A stretch of 64,000 nt of DNA, from NCBI RefSeq assembly GCF_000172635.2, contig NC_018632.1:806001-870000 (forward strand). The letters are read 5' to 3'. Origin of the DNA: Alteromonas macleodii ATCC 27126 (lineage in GTDB: Bacteria; Pseudomonadota; Gammaproteobacteria; Enterobacterales; Alteromonadaceae). The stretch's first letter is position 1, and each line of letters begins with the position of its first letter. The position numbers were made by a program, and so were the translations under genes. The notes beneath the pieces are model-generated. The model was not told where the DNA came from. It ran no database searches and saw nothing but the letters and a program-made list of their open reading frames with translations. Shown piece by piece: positions 1 to 8,790 of this stretch.

Positions 1-951
1 AACATCAGCAATCAAGGTATCGTCAGAGAAGCCTTCTTCTAGCAGCAAGTACTGCTCACGCTCACCCAATTGTATGGGTGGGCGGGTCGTGGTGTATGGG
101 TTAGCAAACACATTGTACACTTCCTGCCTGTTAAACCCGTTCATTTCCAATTCTTGGAAGATAAGTCGTGGTGTAATCGTGAGCTTATCGTTGGGTGCGA
201 TAATGAAAGCTACGCGTCCGCCAGTTCTATCGCCGTCGTTAACGTCTTCGCTAAACGCGCCGTTTTCACCTAACGCATCTATAAAGCCTGCGTAATCAGT
301 GCGGTATACCACCGCGCGCATGGCAATGGTGTCGGAAATAGGTACATTTACCATGCCCTTAACGTGACCGCCCACGCCACCGTCTGTCACACTATTAAGA
401 TTAGCTTCAAACTTACCTTCAAAGGTATCTAACTCGGGCTGATTGGTGATGTAGCGAAGGGTTCCGCCGATAGAGCCAGATCCAAAAAGCGTACCTTGCG
501 GACCGCGCAGGGTTTCAATGCGGTTAAGGTCGAAAAGGTCGAGATCTGGAGTAAATAAAGACAGCGAGATCACGCTTTCATCGAGGTATACGCCGACCTG
601 CTCCTTAACGCCTGGTTGGTCTCGTACAATTTGACCCGCTGAAACGCCACGCATAGATACTTGGCTTTGGCCTGGTCCTAAGTTCTGAATTGATACGCTC
701 GCCACGTTTCTTGCGACGTCTTCTAAGTTTCCTGCACCGCTGCGTTCAAAGTCTCGCTGCGTTTGTGCGTTGATTGAAAAAGGAATGTCTTCAATGGATT
801 CTGCACGCTTTGTTGCAGTTACTATGATCTGCTCAAAGTCATCGTCATCCTTTTGTTGTGTGTCCTGCGCCATTGCACCGGAGCTAAGCAGCCCCATTAC
901 CGCAACGCTAAGTGTGCTTCGTCTAAACGACGATTTTTCTATTTTAAACAT
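1..951 (-). CDS. TonB-dependent receptor, N-terminal 317 residues (partial)
   Basis: Outer-membrane TonB-dependent receptor, cut by the left edge of the window; the reading frame is open from the ATG at 951 down to base 1. The start gives a signal peptide ending in a SGAMA-Q cleavage site. A TonB-box-like segment (IIVTATKR) follows, then a plug domain with typical motifs such as RGPQGTLFGSGS and GGTLRYIT, and the first barrel strands. The family imports siderophores, vitamins or oligosaccharides using TonB energy; nothing here identifies the ligand. The plug motifs resemble the large marine class of receptors with unknown substrates. It is transcribed leftward, and no partner gene is visible on its upstream side. 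Confidence 0.9.
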   Translation of the reverse strand, partial: MFKIEKSSFRRSTLSVAVMGLLSSGAMAQDTQQKDDDDFEQIIVTATKRAESIEDIPFSINAQTQRDFERSGAGNLEDVARNVASVSIQNLGPGQSQVSMRGVSAGQIVRDQPGVKEQVGVYLDESVISLSLFTPDLDLFDLNRIETLRGPQGTLFGSGSIGGTLRYITNQPELDTFEGKFEANLNSVTDGGVGGHVKGMVNVPISDTIAMRAVVYRTDYAGFIDALGENGAFSEDVNDGDRTGGRVAFIIAPNDKLTITPRLIFQELEMNGFNRQEVYNVFANPYTTTRPPIQLGEREQYLLLEEGFSDDTLIADV

Positions 952-1339
952 AAGTCCATCCAGGTTGGTTGTTTCTATTTTGTTATCAGGCAAGGGCGTA
1001 ATGTGGCAAAAAAGTTGGGTTATTTCCATAACTTGCGAAACAAATATTTCACTTTTTGTTGTATCTAATGCGGTACGTTTTTCTTGTTAATTTAGTGTTA
1101 ATTGGAAGTGTGTGGGGAATGTGCGTCTAAAAGGTCAAAAGAAGCGTCTATCTGGCTAATTACAAAAGCAATAATCTAAGTATCATCTTTATGAGCGAGG
1201 TGTTGACCCTAAGAGCAAAAATGACTGAGTGATAAAAGCAAGCGGCAGCAATCGGTTTATATCAGCGTCACAGTAAAAGCTGATGGGTTAATTAGAAAGT
1301 ACAACATGAAAGCATTGTTCAACAGTTAAAGCTAAGAAG
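952..1339. other. Divergent intergenic region, no gene seen
   Basis: This 388-base AT-rich stretch separates the leftward receptor from the rightward EamA exporter, so it should carry both promoters. I see no convincing operator palindrome, RNA gene or coding frame. Short frames crossing its left part lie opposite the receptor gene and have no ribosome site. Confidence 0.5.
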
Positions 1340-2296
1340 GTGAGTAATAGAGTGGAGAAGGCAGTGAATACAAGCGATGTAGTAAAAGGGGTCTTAGCAA
1401 TTGTTATCGCAAGCTTTCTGTGGGGGACAACAGGCACTGCCGCTCAGTTCGCTCCAGAAATCAGTCCTCTGGCAATTGGTGCCTTTGCAATGGGTATAGG
1501 TGGTGTATTGCTTTGTGTTAGTGCCCGAAAATCACTGGTAAAGGATGCACCTATTCTTTTTTCTACACCACTGACCTTTCTGTTTGGCAGTGCATGTGTT
1601 GCAATTTATCCGCTGGCCTTTTACAGCTCAATGCGTTTGTCAGGCGTTGCCATAGGCACCGTGGTTTCTATCGCCAGTGCACCACTATTCGCTGCGCTTT
1701 TAGAGTATTTTTTAAGTAAAAAGCCCGTGTCTTTAAAATGGTTTATTAGTTTTGTGTTTGGTGCGTTTGGGATTGGCATGTTAGCCATGGGTAAGGCACA
1801 CGACGCAATGGCGTTGTCAGCATCTAAAGATGATCAGGTGTTCGGCGTTATGTTGGGTTTAATTGCAGGTTTAACTTACGCTGGATACTCATGGGCCGCG
1901 AAGCAACACATTGACGCTGGCGCAAATTCAAAATCTGCCATGGCCGGACTTTTCGGTTGCGCTGCCGTTGCTCTGTTGCCTTCCCTCTGGTTTACCGGTC
2001 AAAACTTGTTTGCTAACACTATCCACATTAGCGTTTCACTCTATATGGCTGTTGTGCCGATGTTTCTTGGTTATTTGCTATTTGGCTATGGTCTTCGCAC
2101 TACCGAAGCGAGTAAAGCTACGCTTATTACGTTAATTGAGCCACTGGTTGCGACACTTTTCGCTATTTTTCTAATTGGCGAAGTATTCAAGCCGGTGGGG
2201 TGGGTTGGCATGACGCTGGTGTGTCTTTGCCTTTTAATCCAATCGATAAAATTTCCCTTTGCTTTAAAGCGCTATGGCAAAAAAGCAACGGCGTAA
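1340..2296 (+). CDS. EamA/DMT-family membrane exporter
   Basis: An inner-membrane protein of the drug/metabolite transporter superfamily, about 318 residues, with about ten hydrophobic segments arranged as two EamA repeats. The first begins near residue 17 (FLWGTTGTAAQFAPEISPL) and the second near residue 165 (LGLIAGLTYAGYSW). The C-terminal EPLVATLFAIFLIGE motif is typical of the family, whose members export amino acids or other metabolites; the substrate cannot be read here. The GTG at 1340 overlaps its own AAGAAGG-like sequence. The GTG at 1352 has better spacing and may be the true start. The gene converges on the next one with a 19-base gap. Confidence 0.85.
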   Translation: MSNRVEKAVNTSDVVKGVLAIVIASFLWGTTGTAAQFAPEISPLAIGAFAMGIGGVLLCVSARKSLVKDAPILFSTPLTFLFGSACVAIYPLAFYSSMRLSGVAIGTVVSIASAPLFAALLEYFLSKKPVSLKWFISFVFGAFGIGMLAMGKAHDAMALSASKDDQVFGVMLGLIAGLTYAGYSWAAKQHIDAGANSKSAMAGLFGCAAVALLPSLWFTGQNLFANTIHISVSLYMAVVPMFLGYLLFGYGLRTTEASKATLITLIEPLVATLFAIFLIGEVFKPVGWVGMTLVCLCLLIQSIKFPFALKRYGKKATA

Positions 2297-2315
2297 TGTT
2301 GAAACTGCGTGTGGC

Positions 2316-3080
2316 TTATAATGAAAAGTCAGAATACTTGTTAAGTATTCTATCAATTTGACCCGTTTGTTTTAATTCAGCAATGGCGCGGTTAATGGCG
2401 GGGAGCTTATCTTTATGTCGATTGTGAATACGCAACGCCATTTTGCCTGCGGTATGGATGGGGCCCAGCGCTATTTTTATGTTGTGCATTGAAGACCAGT
2501 AACGCGCCGCTGCTTCCTCCATTATGATGACATCTATCCGTTTCATGCCAAGGGCTAAGATAAGGTTACTCTCGGCTTGAAAGTCCATTCTGACGAACTT
2601 ATCAGAATCAAAATAGACATAGCCGGAGATCATCCCTACGGTTTCACCGTAGATAGAGGCGACGGTTTGGTATCGGCTATGGTTTTCAGGCAGAGTAATA
2701 AAGTATTCTGTGATGTCTATAATGGGATCTGAGAAAGTGAAGTCGCCCGCGGGCTCATCTTTAGACAGCCAGCTTGGACTGAAAAAGTCGAAATCAAGAG
2801 CGCCTGTTTTAAATGCAAGCATGGCACGTTTGGTAGAGAGCATGACTTTTTCTGTCTTAATACCTGCTCTATTCATAATAAGGGGAAGGATTTCAACTAG
2901 AATACCGGCCCTATCTTCGTCGACAGCATTTTCGTACGGGATAGAGCTGCCTGACGTTCCAAGATTATATCGCAGTACTTCATCGGCAGTCGCGCCACCG
3001 CCTAAAAGCGAAACGTTAATCAATAAGATAAACGAAATAACTTTTTTGATGTGAGGGGCTAATCTCGCTAAGGCGTTCAC
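2316..3080 (-). CDS. Periplasmic solute-binding protein, family 3 (signalling-operon partner)
   Basis: A 254-residue secreted protein with a hydrophobic N-terminal signal (about residues 12-32) and a type II periplasmic binding fold of SBP_bac_3 type. The C-terminal segment PAINRAIAELKQTGQIDRIL is characteristic of that family. Family members bind amino acids or similar polar solutes, and stand-alone copies often serve as sensors. It begins 23 bases downstream of the LOV hybrid kinase stop, on the same strand, so it is probably the third gene of that operon. No ABC permease or ATPase gene is nearby, which favours a sensory over a transport role (inference). Confidence 0.8.
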   Translation of the reverse strand: MNALARLAPHIKKVISFILLINVSLLGGGATADEVLRYNLGTSGSSIPYENAVDEDRAGILVEILPLIMNRAGIKTEKVMLSTKRAMLAFKTGALDFDFFSPSWLSKDEPAGDFTFSDPIIDITEYFITLPENHSRYQTVASIYGETVGMISGYVYFDSDKFVRMDFQAESNLILALGMKRIDVIIMEEAAARYWSSMHNIKIALGPIHTAGKMALRIHNRHKDKLPAINRAIAELKQTGQIDRILNKYSDFSL

Positions 3081-3103
3081 TCAAGATGTTCCACTACAAT
3101 AGG

Positions 3104-5983
3104 TTAATGAACGGCGCTTTCTTCACTATTTCTTTCAATGCTTGCCCAATGCTCAACTTTGTCGATGAGGTCAATAGCATCAAAAGGTTTACTTAGGTAA
3201 TCGTCCATTCCGGCGTTAACGCAGCGCTCTTTGTCACCTTTCATGGCATTGGCGGTTAGTGCGATGATCGGCACATTCAAATAGCGTTCTCCGGCCTCAC
3301 CATTTCTTATGCGTTTAGTTGCTTCAAAGCCGTCCATTTCTGGCATTTGACAGTCCATCAAGACAACATCAAAGGTCACTTTCATTTTGTTCAACGCTTC
3401 AAGTGCCTCTAGGCCTGATTTGGCACTCAATGTAGTGTGGTTGTTTAGGTGCTGTTTAACAATAACCTGATTAATGTCGTTGTCTTCGACAATTAATACT
3501 TTGCGTTTTTTCCCTTTTTCCCGTTTCACTCCTGAGGAGTGGTGAACTGGCTTAAGCAGGGCTTCGTCGGCTTGTTCAAGCATAATAGTGAAAGAGAACG
3601 TGCTTCCGTGACCTTTAACGCTCTCAAGTTTTATATCGCCGCCCATGAGTTCGCATAATTGTTTGCTAATAGAAAGGCCAAGGCCTGTTCCGCCGAATTT
3701 GCGAGTTGTAGAAAGGTCTTCTTGGGTAAAGACATCAAAGATTGTACTTTGCTTGTCTTGTGCGATGCCAATGCCGGTGTCTTTTACGCTACATAAAAGC
3801 TTAAGGCTGTTATCTGCATTTTGCTGAATGCTGGTGGTGACTTCAATACATCCACTGTCGGTGAACTTCACGGCATTACCTAACAAGTTCGAGAGTATTT
3901 GTCTAAAGCGTACATCATCGCCTTGTACAACGTGAAAGCCTTGTAAATCAAAGTGAAAATGTAGCGCTAACCCTTTTTCTTGGCACATAATCGCGTACTG
4001 ACTTTGAAGGTTTTCAAGCGACTCTAAAATGTCGAATGGGTTTTCTTCAATTTGCAGTTGGCCTGCCTCAATTTTAGAGAAGTCCAAAATATCATTTACG
4101 ATATGTAAAAGGCCCTGGATACTAAACTTAGCAAGAGACAGGTAGTGCTTTTGCTCCTCAGTGAGTTCAGAGCTAGCCATTAACTGCAAAACACCAGAAA
4201 TACCGTGTATTGGCGTGCGTATTTCATGGCTCATACTAGCGAGGAAGCTCGATTTAAGACGGGCAGACTCTTCCGCTTTTTCTCGCGCATCCTGAAGATA
4301 CTGTTCGGTTTGTCGTTGTTGAGTAACGTCCTGTTGAAACCCGATATAGTGAGTGACTTCACCATTTATTTTTACCGGCGTTAAATTCAAACGATTATAA
4401 AAGGCGCTGCCGTCTTTTTTATAGTTGAGCAGCGTCGTTTCAATAGGCTCGCGCACTGCAATAGCCTTGCGGATTTGGTCAACTGTCTGCTTGCTGGTTT
4501 CATCGCCCTGCATCGACCTGCAGTTATGACCGATTATTTCTTCACGACTGTAGCCTGTAAGCTCTTCAAAGGCACTGTTTACGTATATTATTGGTTGGCC
4601 GACGCGCTTAATGTCCGAAATGATGATCGACACCGTTGCTTCATCCATAGCGTGAGTGAGCACTTTAACGTGACTTTCAAGAGAGCGTTGTTCAGTTTCG
4701 TCGCTACCAACATAGATATCACCACGAATATTACCATTAGCATCGGCCAGTGATGTTTTAGTCCAATGAACAAACCGCTCTTGGCCGGTTGATACCGAAA
4801 AGTGTGTAAGTTCATTGCTCTGTGAAGAAGCAAGCTTTTGCATAATGAACTTCAAAATACCGTTCTTTTCACCGTACTGGTCATGACAAAAGTCGTCGAA
4901 GCGCTTATTAGAAAGTAAAGTTTGCTTGTCTTGATCAACCACTACAAGCATATCGCCCATTGATTCCAACACGTTGGAAAACTGTTCGTTAGACAGCGAA
5001 ACCTCTGTCAAATCCCAAATCAGTTTGTCAAACGCTTCGCGAATATCCGCAAGTTCTTGGGCCTCAACGTCACTATCAAGGCGTAGTGAGGTCTTATCAT
5101 CACTGTTTAGTCGATTCTTAATGTCATTGTACAAAGTCGAAAGTGTTCGCTCGGCAAGCGTTCCCGTCATACTCACCATATGCAAAATGATAAATACGAA
5201 GCCTACGATCATTGCCAGCAATACAATCCCAGTCCATGCGGCTTCTCTGTATGCGGTGATGGTGGGTTTAACGCTGTACAAGGTTAGATTTTGCCAATCA
5301 GCCTTTTTTATAGCGTAGCCGCTGTCATCAAAATCGGAAAAGCTTGAGTTGGGAGCAATGAGTGAGGGCTCACTGCTAAACAGGACATGCCCACTAGAGT
5401 CGGTAACAAGCTGGTTAGTCAGTCTGGGATAGGGCGCGAGCAAAGACTGCAAGCTATCCACATACATGACAAGTGCGCCTTCCGCTACGCCTCTAAGTAA
5501 CACTGGAACGCTTATTAATACGCCGTACTTTGATACCGAGGAGTATGCATTCGATGAACCAAGGGTTTGCTGGCGCCATGCACTACTGAGCGACTCGGGG
5601 ATAACAGCATTCCAGTTTTTATCAATCACCCGGTTCCCGGCAAAATCAAATAGCGCAAACTCGACACTTTTCGCCTGAGTTAAATTTAACGAGCGGAAAA
5701 ACATGGGAAGGTAATTATCCCTTTGCTCGAAATCAACCAAGGAATTGATGATGATATCGTTAGCTGCCAAGTCTGCTAGCTGTCTAGTGGTATCGCTAAC
5801 AATGTAATTGATATCTTGTTCTAAACCATCAACAGATTGTTGTTGAAGCTGGTCGGTTTGTTTAACAATGAAGTGAAAAGAGAGAGCAAATAGAATGATA
5901 GACAAAACCGCGACGAGTAAAACCAGTCGCGGTAGCATGCTTGAAAGCAGAAGAGAGCGTAACCTTGGGGGCTGCTGCATCAT
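3104..5983 (-). CDS. Membrane LOV-domain hybrid sensor histidine kinase/response regulator
   Basis: A 959-residue hybrid kinase. Visible order: transmembrane segment about 20-40, periplasmic sensor region about 41-250, second transmembrane segment about 251-273, linker, PAS-like domain about 335-430, LOV-type PAS about 445-555, HisKA with H586 in MSHEIRTP, and HATPase with a GGTGLGL box near 764-770. A C-terminal receiver follows, with VEDND and phospho-acceptor D877 in LMDCQMPEMDG. The LOV domain has GHNCRSMQG with the photoactive-type Cys488, LLNYKKDG, FYNRL and GFQQDVT, matching the known flavin-binding positions. Its start overlaps the stop of the upstream binding-protein gene by 4 bases, so the two are translationally coupled. 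No output regulator with a DNA-binding domain lies beside it. Confidence 0.92.
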   Translation of the reverse strand: MMQQPPRLRSLLLSSMLPRLVLLVAVLSIILFALSFHFIVKQTDQLQQQSVDGLEQDINYIVSDTTRQLADLAANDIIINSLVDFEQRDNYLPMFFRSLNLTQAKSVEFALFDFAGNRVIDKNWNAVIPESLSSAWRQQTLGSSNAYSSVSKYGVLISVPVLLRGVAEGALVMYVDSLQSLLAPYPRLTNQLVTDSSGHVLFSSEPSLIAPNSSFSDFDDSGYAIKKADWQNLTLYSVKPTITAYREAAWTGIVLLAMIVGFVFIILHMVSMTGTLAERTLSTLYNDIKNRLNSDDKTSLRLDSDVEAQELADIREAFDKLIWDLTEVSLSNEQFSNVLESMGDMLVVVDQDKQTLLSNKRFDDFCHDQYGEKNGILKFIMQKLASSQSNELTHFSVSTGQERFVHWTKTSLADANGNIRGDIYVGSDETEQRSLESHVKVLTHAMDEATVSIIISDIKRVGQPIIYVNSAFEELTGYSREEIIGHNCRSMQGDETSKQTVDQIRKAIAVREPIETTLLNYKKDGSAFYNRLNLTPVKINGEVTHYIGFQQDVTQQRQTEQYLQDAREKAEESARLKSSFLASMSHEIRTPIHGISGVLQLMASSELTEEQKHYLSLAKFSIQGLLHIVNDILDFSKIEAGQLQIEENPFDILESLENLQSQYAIMCQEKGLALHFHFDLQGFHVVQGDDVRFRQILSNLLGNAVKFTDSGCIEVTTSIQQNADNSLKLLCSVKDTGIGIAQDKQSTIFDVFTQEDLSTTRKFGGTGLGLSISKQLCELMGGDIKLESVKGHGSTFSFTIMLEQADEALLKPVHHSSGVKREKGKKRKVLIVEDNDINQVIVKQHLNNHTTLSAKSGLEALEALNKMKVTFDVVLMDCQMPEMDGFEATKRIRNGEAGERYLNVPIIALTANAMKGDKERCVNAGMDDYLSKPFDAIDLIDKVEHWASIERNSEESAVH

Positions 5984-7158
5984 TGCACGCCCGTTGTTAC
6001 CAAGTGACCTTTTTCGTTAAACGTAGTCATAAAATAATCCTTTGCCCAGAGTGCATCGTGTCTGTCCTCTGAAAATGGAGCTGTGTAGTGCTTCACTGCA
6101 CCTTGCACATTTTGAAGAGACTCTAGCGCACCGCGTAATGCGTCTACTTCTATACTACCAGCTTTCGCGGCAGCTGCCGCGATTAAATGAGTTAAATCAT
6201 AAGCATGAGCCAAACCTGTCACACCACCAATCGCAGTCGCATCCACCAAGCCATACTTATTATAATAGGCTTCTAACAAGCTTTTTGCCTTGGTATTTTT
6301 CTGGTGGTTGAAGTGGAAGGTTTGAAGTACTGACACATTGTAGTTAGCGATGGGCTTTGCAAGTAAAGAGGCGAACTGACCCGACGCGACTCCCCAATGC
6401 GACACAACTGGGAGAGAGGCGATGCCTTGTTTTGCCATCTCATCGAGTACCACAACACCTTCAGGAACGTTAGTGACAAGAATGATCGCTTCCGCTTTCG
6501 CGCTTTTTATTGCCGCGATATCCTCAGAAAAGTCTTTCTGCTGCCAATTTATCCAATGGGTTGCTGTTATATCAATATCATTATTACTTGCAGCTTGTGT
6601 TAATGATTCAAGGTTTGAGCGTCCCCATCCTGTTCTTTCCAGTACTAACGCAATATTTGAAAGCCCCATATATTTGACGTGATTAATTAGGACTGACGCT
6701 GCTTCAGCGTCGCGTACCGACACGCGAAATATGTTATTCGGTGAGTGCCCGTTGTCGATAATAGGCGTCCCCGCTGCCCAAGGAACCAACATCAAAATGT
6801 TTTTTTCGTGTATTGGGTCGACTTCAGCGAGAACTACAGGTGTATGAACGCCGCCTACTACCGCAAGTAAATTGGGAGTTTGGGAAAATTGCTCAATGTT
6901 ATATACACCTCGAGCTGGGTTGCCGCGATGGTCTTTCGCAATAACTTTTATTTGACGACCTAGAATCCCACCAGCGGCATTTATTTCGTCGACGGCAAGC
7001 TCGACCCCTCTTGTAATAGCGATGCCACCTTCAACAGCTACCGCTGAAAGATCGGCATCAATACCAATCACCAGAGGTTCCGTTGAACTTAATGCTTTAC
7101 TTGCAGTAAAAATTGAAAAGACGCAAGCCAGCGAGAGAAAGATAGAAAGTGCACGCAT
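5980..7158 (-). CDS. LivK-like periplasmic binding protein (type I), first gene of the LOV-kinase operon
   Basis: A 392-residue secreted protein. A signal peptide ends near residue 24. A type I periplasmic binding fold of the Leu/Ile/Val-amide class (Peripla_BP_6) follows, marked by VIGIDADLSA, GVELAVDEINAAGGILGRQI and AVVGGVHTPV. Such proteins bind branched-chain amino acids, amides, urea or other small solutes. No Liv permease or ATPase genes are near. The stop codon overlaps the start of the hybrid kinase by 4 bases. By analogy with LuxP/LuxQ-type pairs, it may present its ligand to the kinase's periplasmic domain. That coupling is inference; the fold and overlap are seen directly. Confidence 0.88.
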   Translation of the reverse strand: MRALSIFLSLACVFSIFTASKALSSTEPLVIGIDADLSAVAVEGGIAITRGVELAVDEINAAGGILGRQIKVIAKDHRGNPARGVYNIEQFSQTPNLLAVVGGVHTPVVLAEVDPIHEKNILMLVPWAAGTPIIDNGHSPNNIFRVSVRDAEAASVLINHVKYMGLSNIALVLERTGWGRSNLESLTQAASNNDIDITATHWINWQQKDFSEDIAAIKSAKAEAIILVTNVPEGVVVLDEMAKQGIASLPVVSHWGVASGQFASLLAKPIANYNVSVLQTFHFNHQKNTKAKSLLEAYYNKYGLVDATAIGGVTGLAHAYDLTHLIAAAAAKAGSIEVDALRGALESLQNVQGAVKHYTAPFSEDRHDALWAKDYFMTTFNEKGHLVTTGVQ

Positions 7159-7494
7159 GAATAGGCTACCTAAATGTTAACCTTAAAAGTGTATAGCAAT
7201 GTGCTCAGTCTTTTAGCGTAAACGTCTTATCCTTTAGTATAAGTTTGATGCTTTTTTGAGAGCTTTTACGAGATTTTTGAGCGCTGGCGACGGGTTGGTG
7301 TACTAAACGAGTGCGCATTAATTGTGGCACGATTCTACTATTAGCTTATATTTCGAGAAGAGTGGTTGTACATTTGCTAAACAGTGCTCGACGTTGTTTA
7401 GTTGTTCCTCTGGTGACGAGGTAGCAGTAAAACCGCCTGATAAAAATGGTTTGCGTATGTTGCAAGCAAGGATAAACAGCGGTTTGGAGCGTGA
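7159..7494. other. Intergenic region between divergent genes, no gene seen
   Basis: This 336-base stretch lies between the leftward binding-protein operon and the rightward exonuclease gene. Short overlapping frames exist on both strands, but none has a ribosome site or recognisable protein. It presumably holds the operon promoter. I found no clear operator. Confidence 0.4.
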
Positions 7495-7992
7495 GTGCGA
7501 AAGAATACCCTGCCAACAATAATAGACATTGAAGCAAGTGGATTTGGCGCAGCGAGTTACCCTATTGAGATAGGTATCGTGCGCTATGATGGTGCAAAGT
7601 GGTGTAAGCTACTTCGGCCTTTTGACTCGTGGGTTCACTGGGATCGAAAAGCGGAGTCACTGCACGGCATAACGCAGCAGATGCTGCAAACTCGAGGAGA
7701 AGAGCCTCGAAAAGTCTGTGTTGAGTTAAATAACTTCCTTGGCAATACGGTTGTTTACAGTGACGGTTGGGTCGTTGATAACCCGTGGCTAATTAAGCTC
7801 TACGCCGCAGCGCAGGTAGAAATGTCTTTCACGTGTAGAGCATTGGAATATATTTTGTCTGAAGCACAAATGAATCAATGGCATGAGGTGAAAAGCCGCC
7901 TTGCGAGCCAACTTGATGTTAAGCGTCATAGAGCGAGTTCCGACGCGATGGTAATTCAACAGACTTACGCAAAAACCTTATCATTGGCATAA
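7495..7992 (+). CDS. 3'-5' exonuclease, DEDDh family
   Basis: A 165-residue protein with the RNase T/DnaQ-type exonuclease fold. Motif I is IDIEASGFG (Asp and Glu metal ligands), motif II is a YSDGWVVDN segment, and motif III is HRASSDA, a His-x5-Asp of the DEDDh class. HGITQQML between motifs I and II is also typical of DnaQ-like enzymes. It should remove nucleotides from DNA or RNA 3' ends; the biological substrate is unknown. The GTG start at 7495 is preceded by GGAG five bases away. It is a stand-alone domain with no polymerase or accessory region attached. Confidence 0.8.
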   Translation: MRKNTLPTIIDIEASGFGAASYPIEIGIVRYDGAKWCKLLRPFDSWVHWDRKAESLHGITQQMLQTRGEEPRKVCVELNNFLGNTVVYSDGWVVDNPWLIKLYAAAQVEMSFTCRALEYILSEAQMNQWHEVKSRLASQLDVKRHRASSDAMVIQQTYAKTLSLA

Positions 7993-8080
7993 CGGCAACT
8001 ACGTTTCGTCTTTATGATGGGGTGTAATACTAAAAGCGCACTGTGAATGCAATGTAGCGGTGACCTAAAACAAGGATGAC

Positions 8081-8551
8081 TTAAAACAAGTAATTGACGC
8101 CCAATGAGAGAGCCATATTCTCTTCTTCCCCAACTTGCCTATGTTCAAGTTCTACCGCCATGTTTAAACCCTCGCTTTTGCCAAGCAGCCAGCCCAACCG
8201 AGTAAAAGTACCTACATCATGAGGTAAATAAAGCCACTCTGCGTAATGCTGAAAGGCGGTATTGTTGGTTTTGTACGTTGCATAGACCTTTTGCGGAACC
8301 CAAGTGTTAAACCGCCGGCTGGCGCTAAACATACCTTGTGACCCCGCTGGGTAGGTATAACTGTTGTCGTATAGATAAGTTTCGGTTGTAGATTGAATGC
8401 GGTACATACTATTTAGCTGCCACCGCGCTATTTTTTTGCTTTTGAATTGGATAGGACTGTAGTGGGGAGCATTTATTTCCGCGAGCACGGGGGAAGCCGC
8501 CATAGACGCAGCCAAAGTAAGTGCCAGAAGAATTCCAGTAACCACATTCAT
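8081..8551 (-). CDS. Small secreted, probably outer-membrane protein of unknown function
   Basis: The frame is open from 8638, but the ATG at 8551 starts exactly at a signal peptide (MNVVTGILLALTLAASM, cleavage near VLA-E), giving about 156 residues. The mature part is rich in Tyr, Trp and alternating polar/hydrophobic stretches and ends in GVNYLF. A terminal Phe and such alternation are hallmarks of outer-membrane beta-barrels recognised by the Bam machinery. I do not recognise the family. It lies alone between the exonuclease gene and metK. No strong Shine-Dalgarno sequence precedes the chosen start. Confidence 0.6.
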   Translation of the reverse strand: MNVVTGILLALTLAASMAASPVLAEINAPHYSPIQFKSKKIARWQLNSMYRIQSTTETYLYDNSYTYPAGSQGMFSASRRFNTWVPQKVYATYKTNNTAFQHYAEWLYLPHDVGTFTRLGWLLGKSEGLNMAVELEHRQVGEEENMALSLGVNYLF

Positions 8552-8701
8552 GGAAGAGCCCAAGTTGTTGTTATCATGGCTTGTAAACAACCAGAAACTA
8601 CAAGCGATAGTGTGTTCGTTATTTAAGCATAGCTGCAAAAAATAGATGATGAAAATATTCTTTGCTGTTTTTTATTTGTTTCGTTGATTTTGCGAGCCAA
8701 A

Positions 8702-8766
8702 TAAAAACGCCGCTAGTTTATACCAACACTTTTTTGCAAAGCGTTATAAAAACTGAGCGGCGTATT
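8702..8766 (-). terminator. Rho-independent terminator of metK
   Basis: Just after the metK stop, read leftward, a long hairpin forms. CGCCGCT pairs with AGCGGCG, with a further TATAAA/TTTATA part. On the minus strand it runs directly into TTTTTAT. Confidence 0.7.
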
Positions 8767-8790
8767 TAAAAGCGTTATTTGGTTATCGAA

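Noticed and set aside
770..1090. 106-codon rightward frame over the receptor start
   Set aside because: It is antisense to the signal peptide and TonB-box region of the clear receptor gene.
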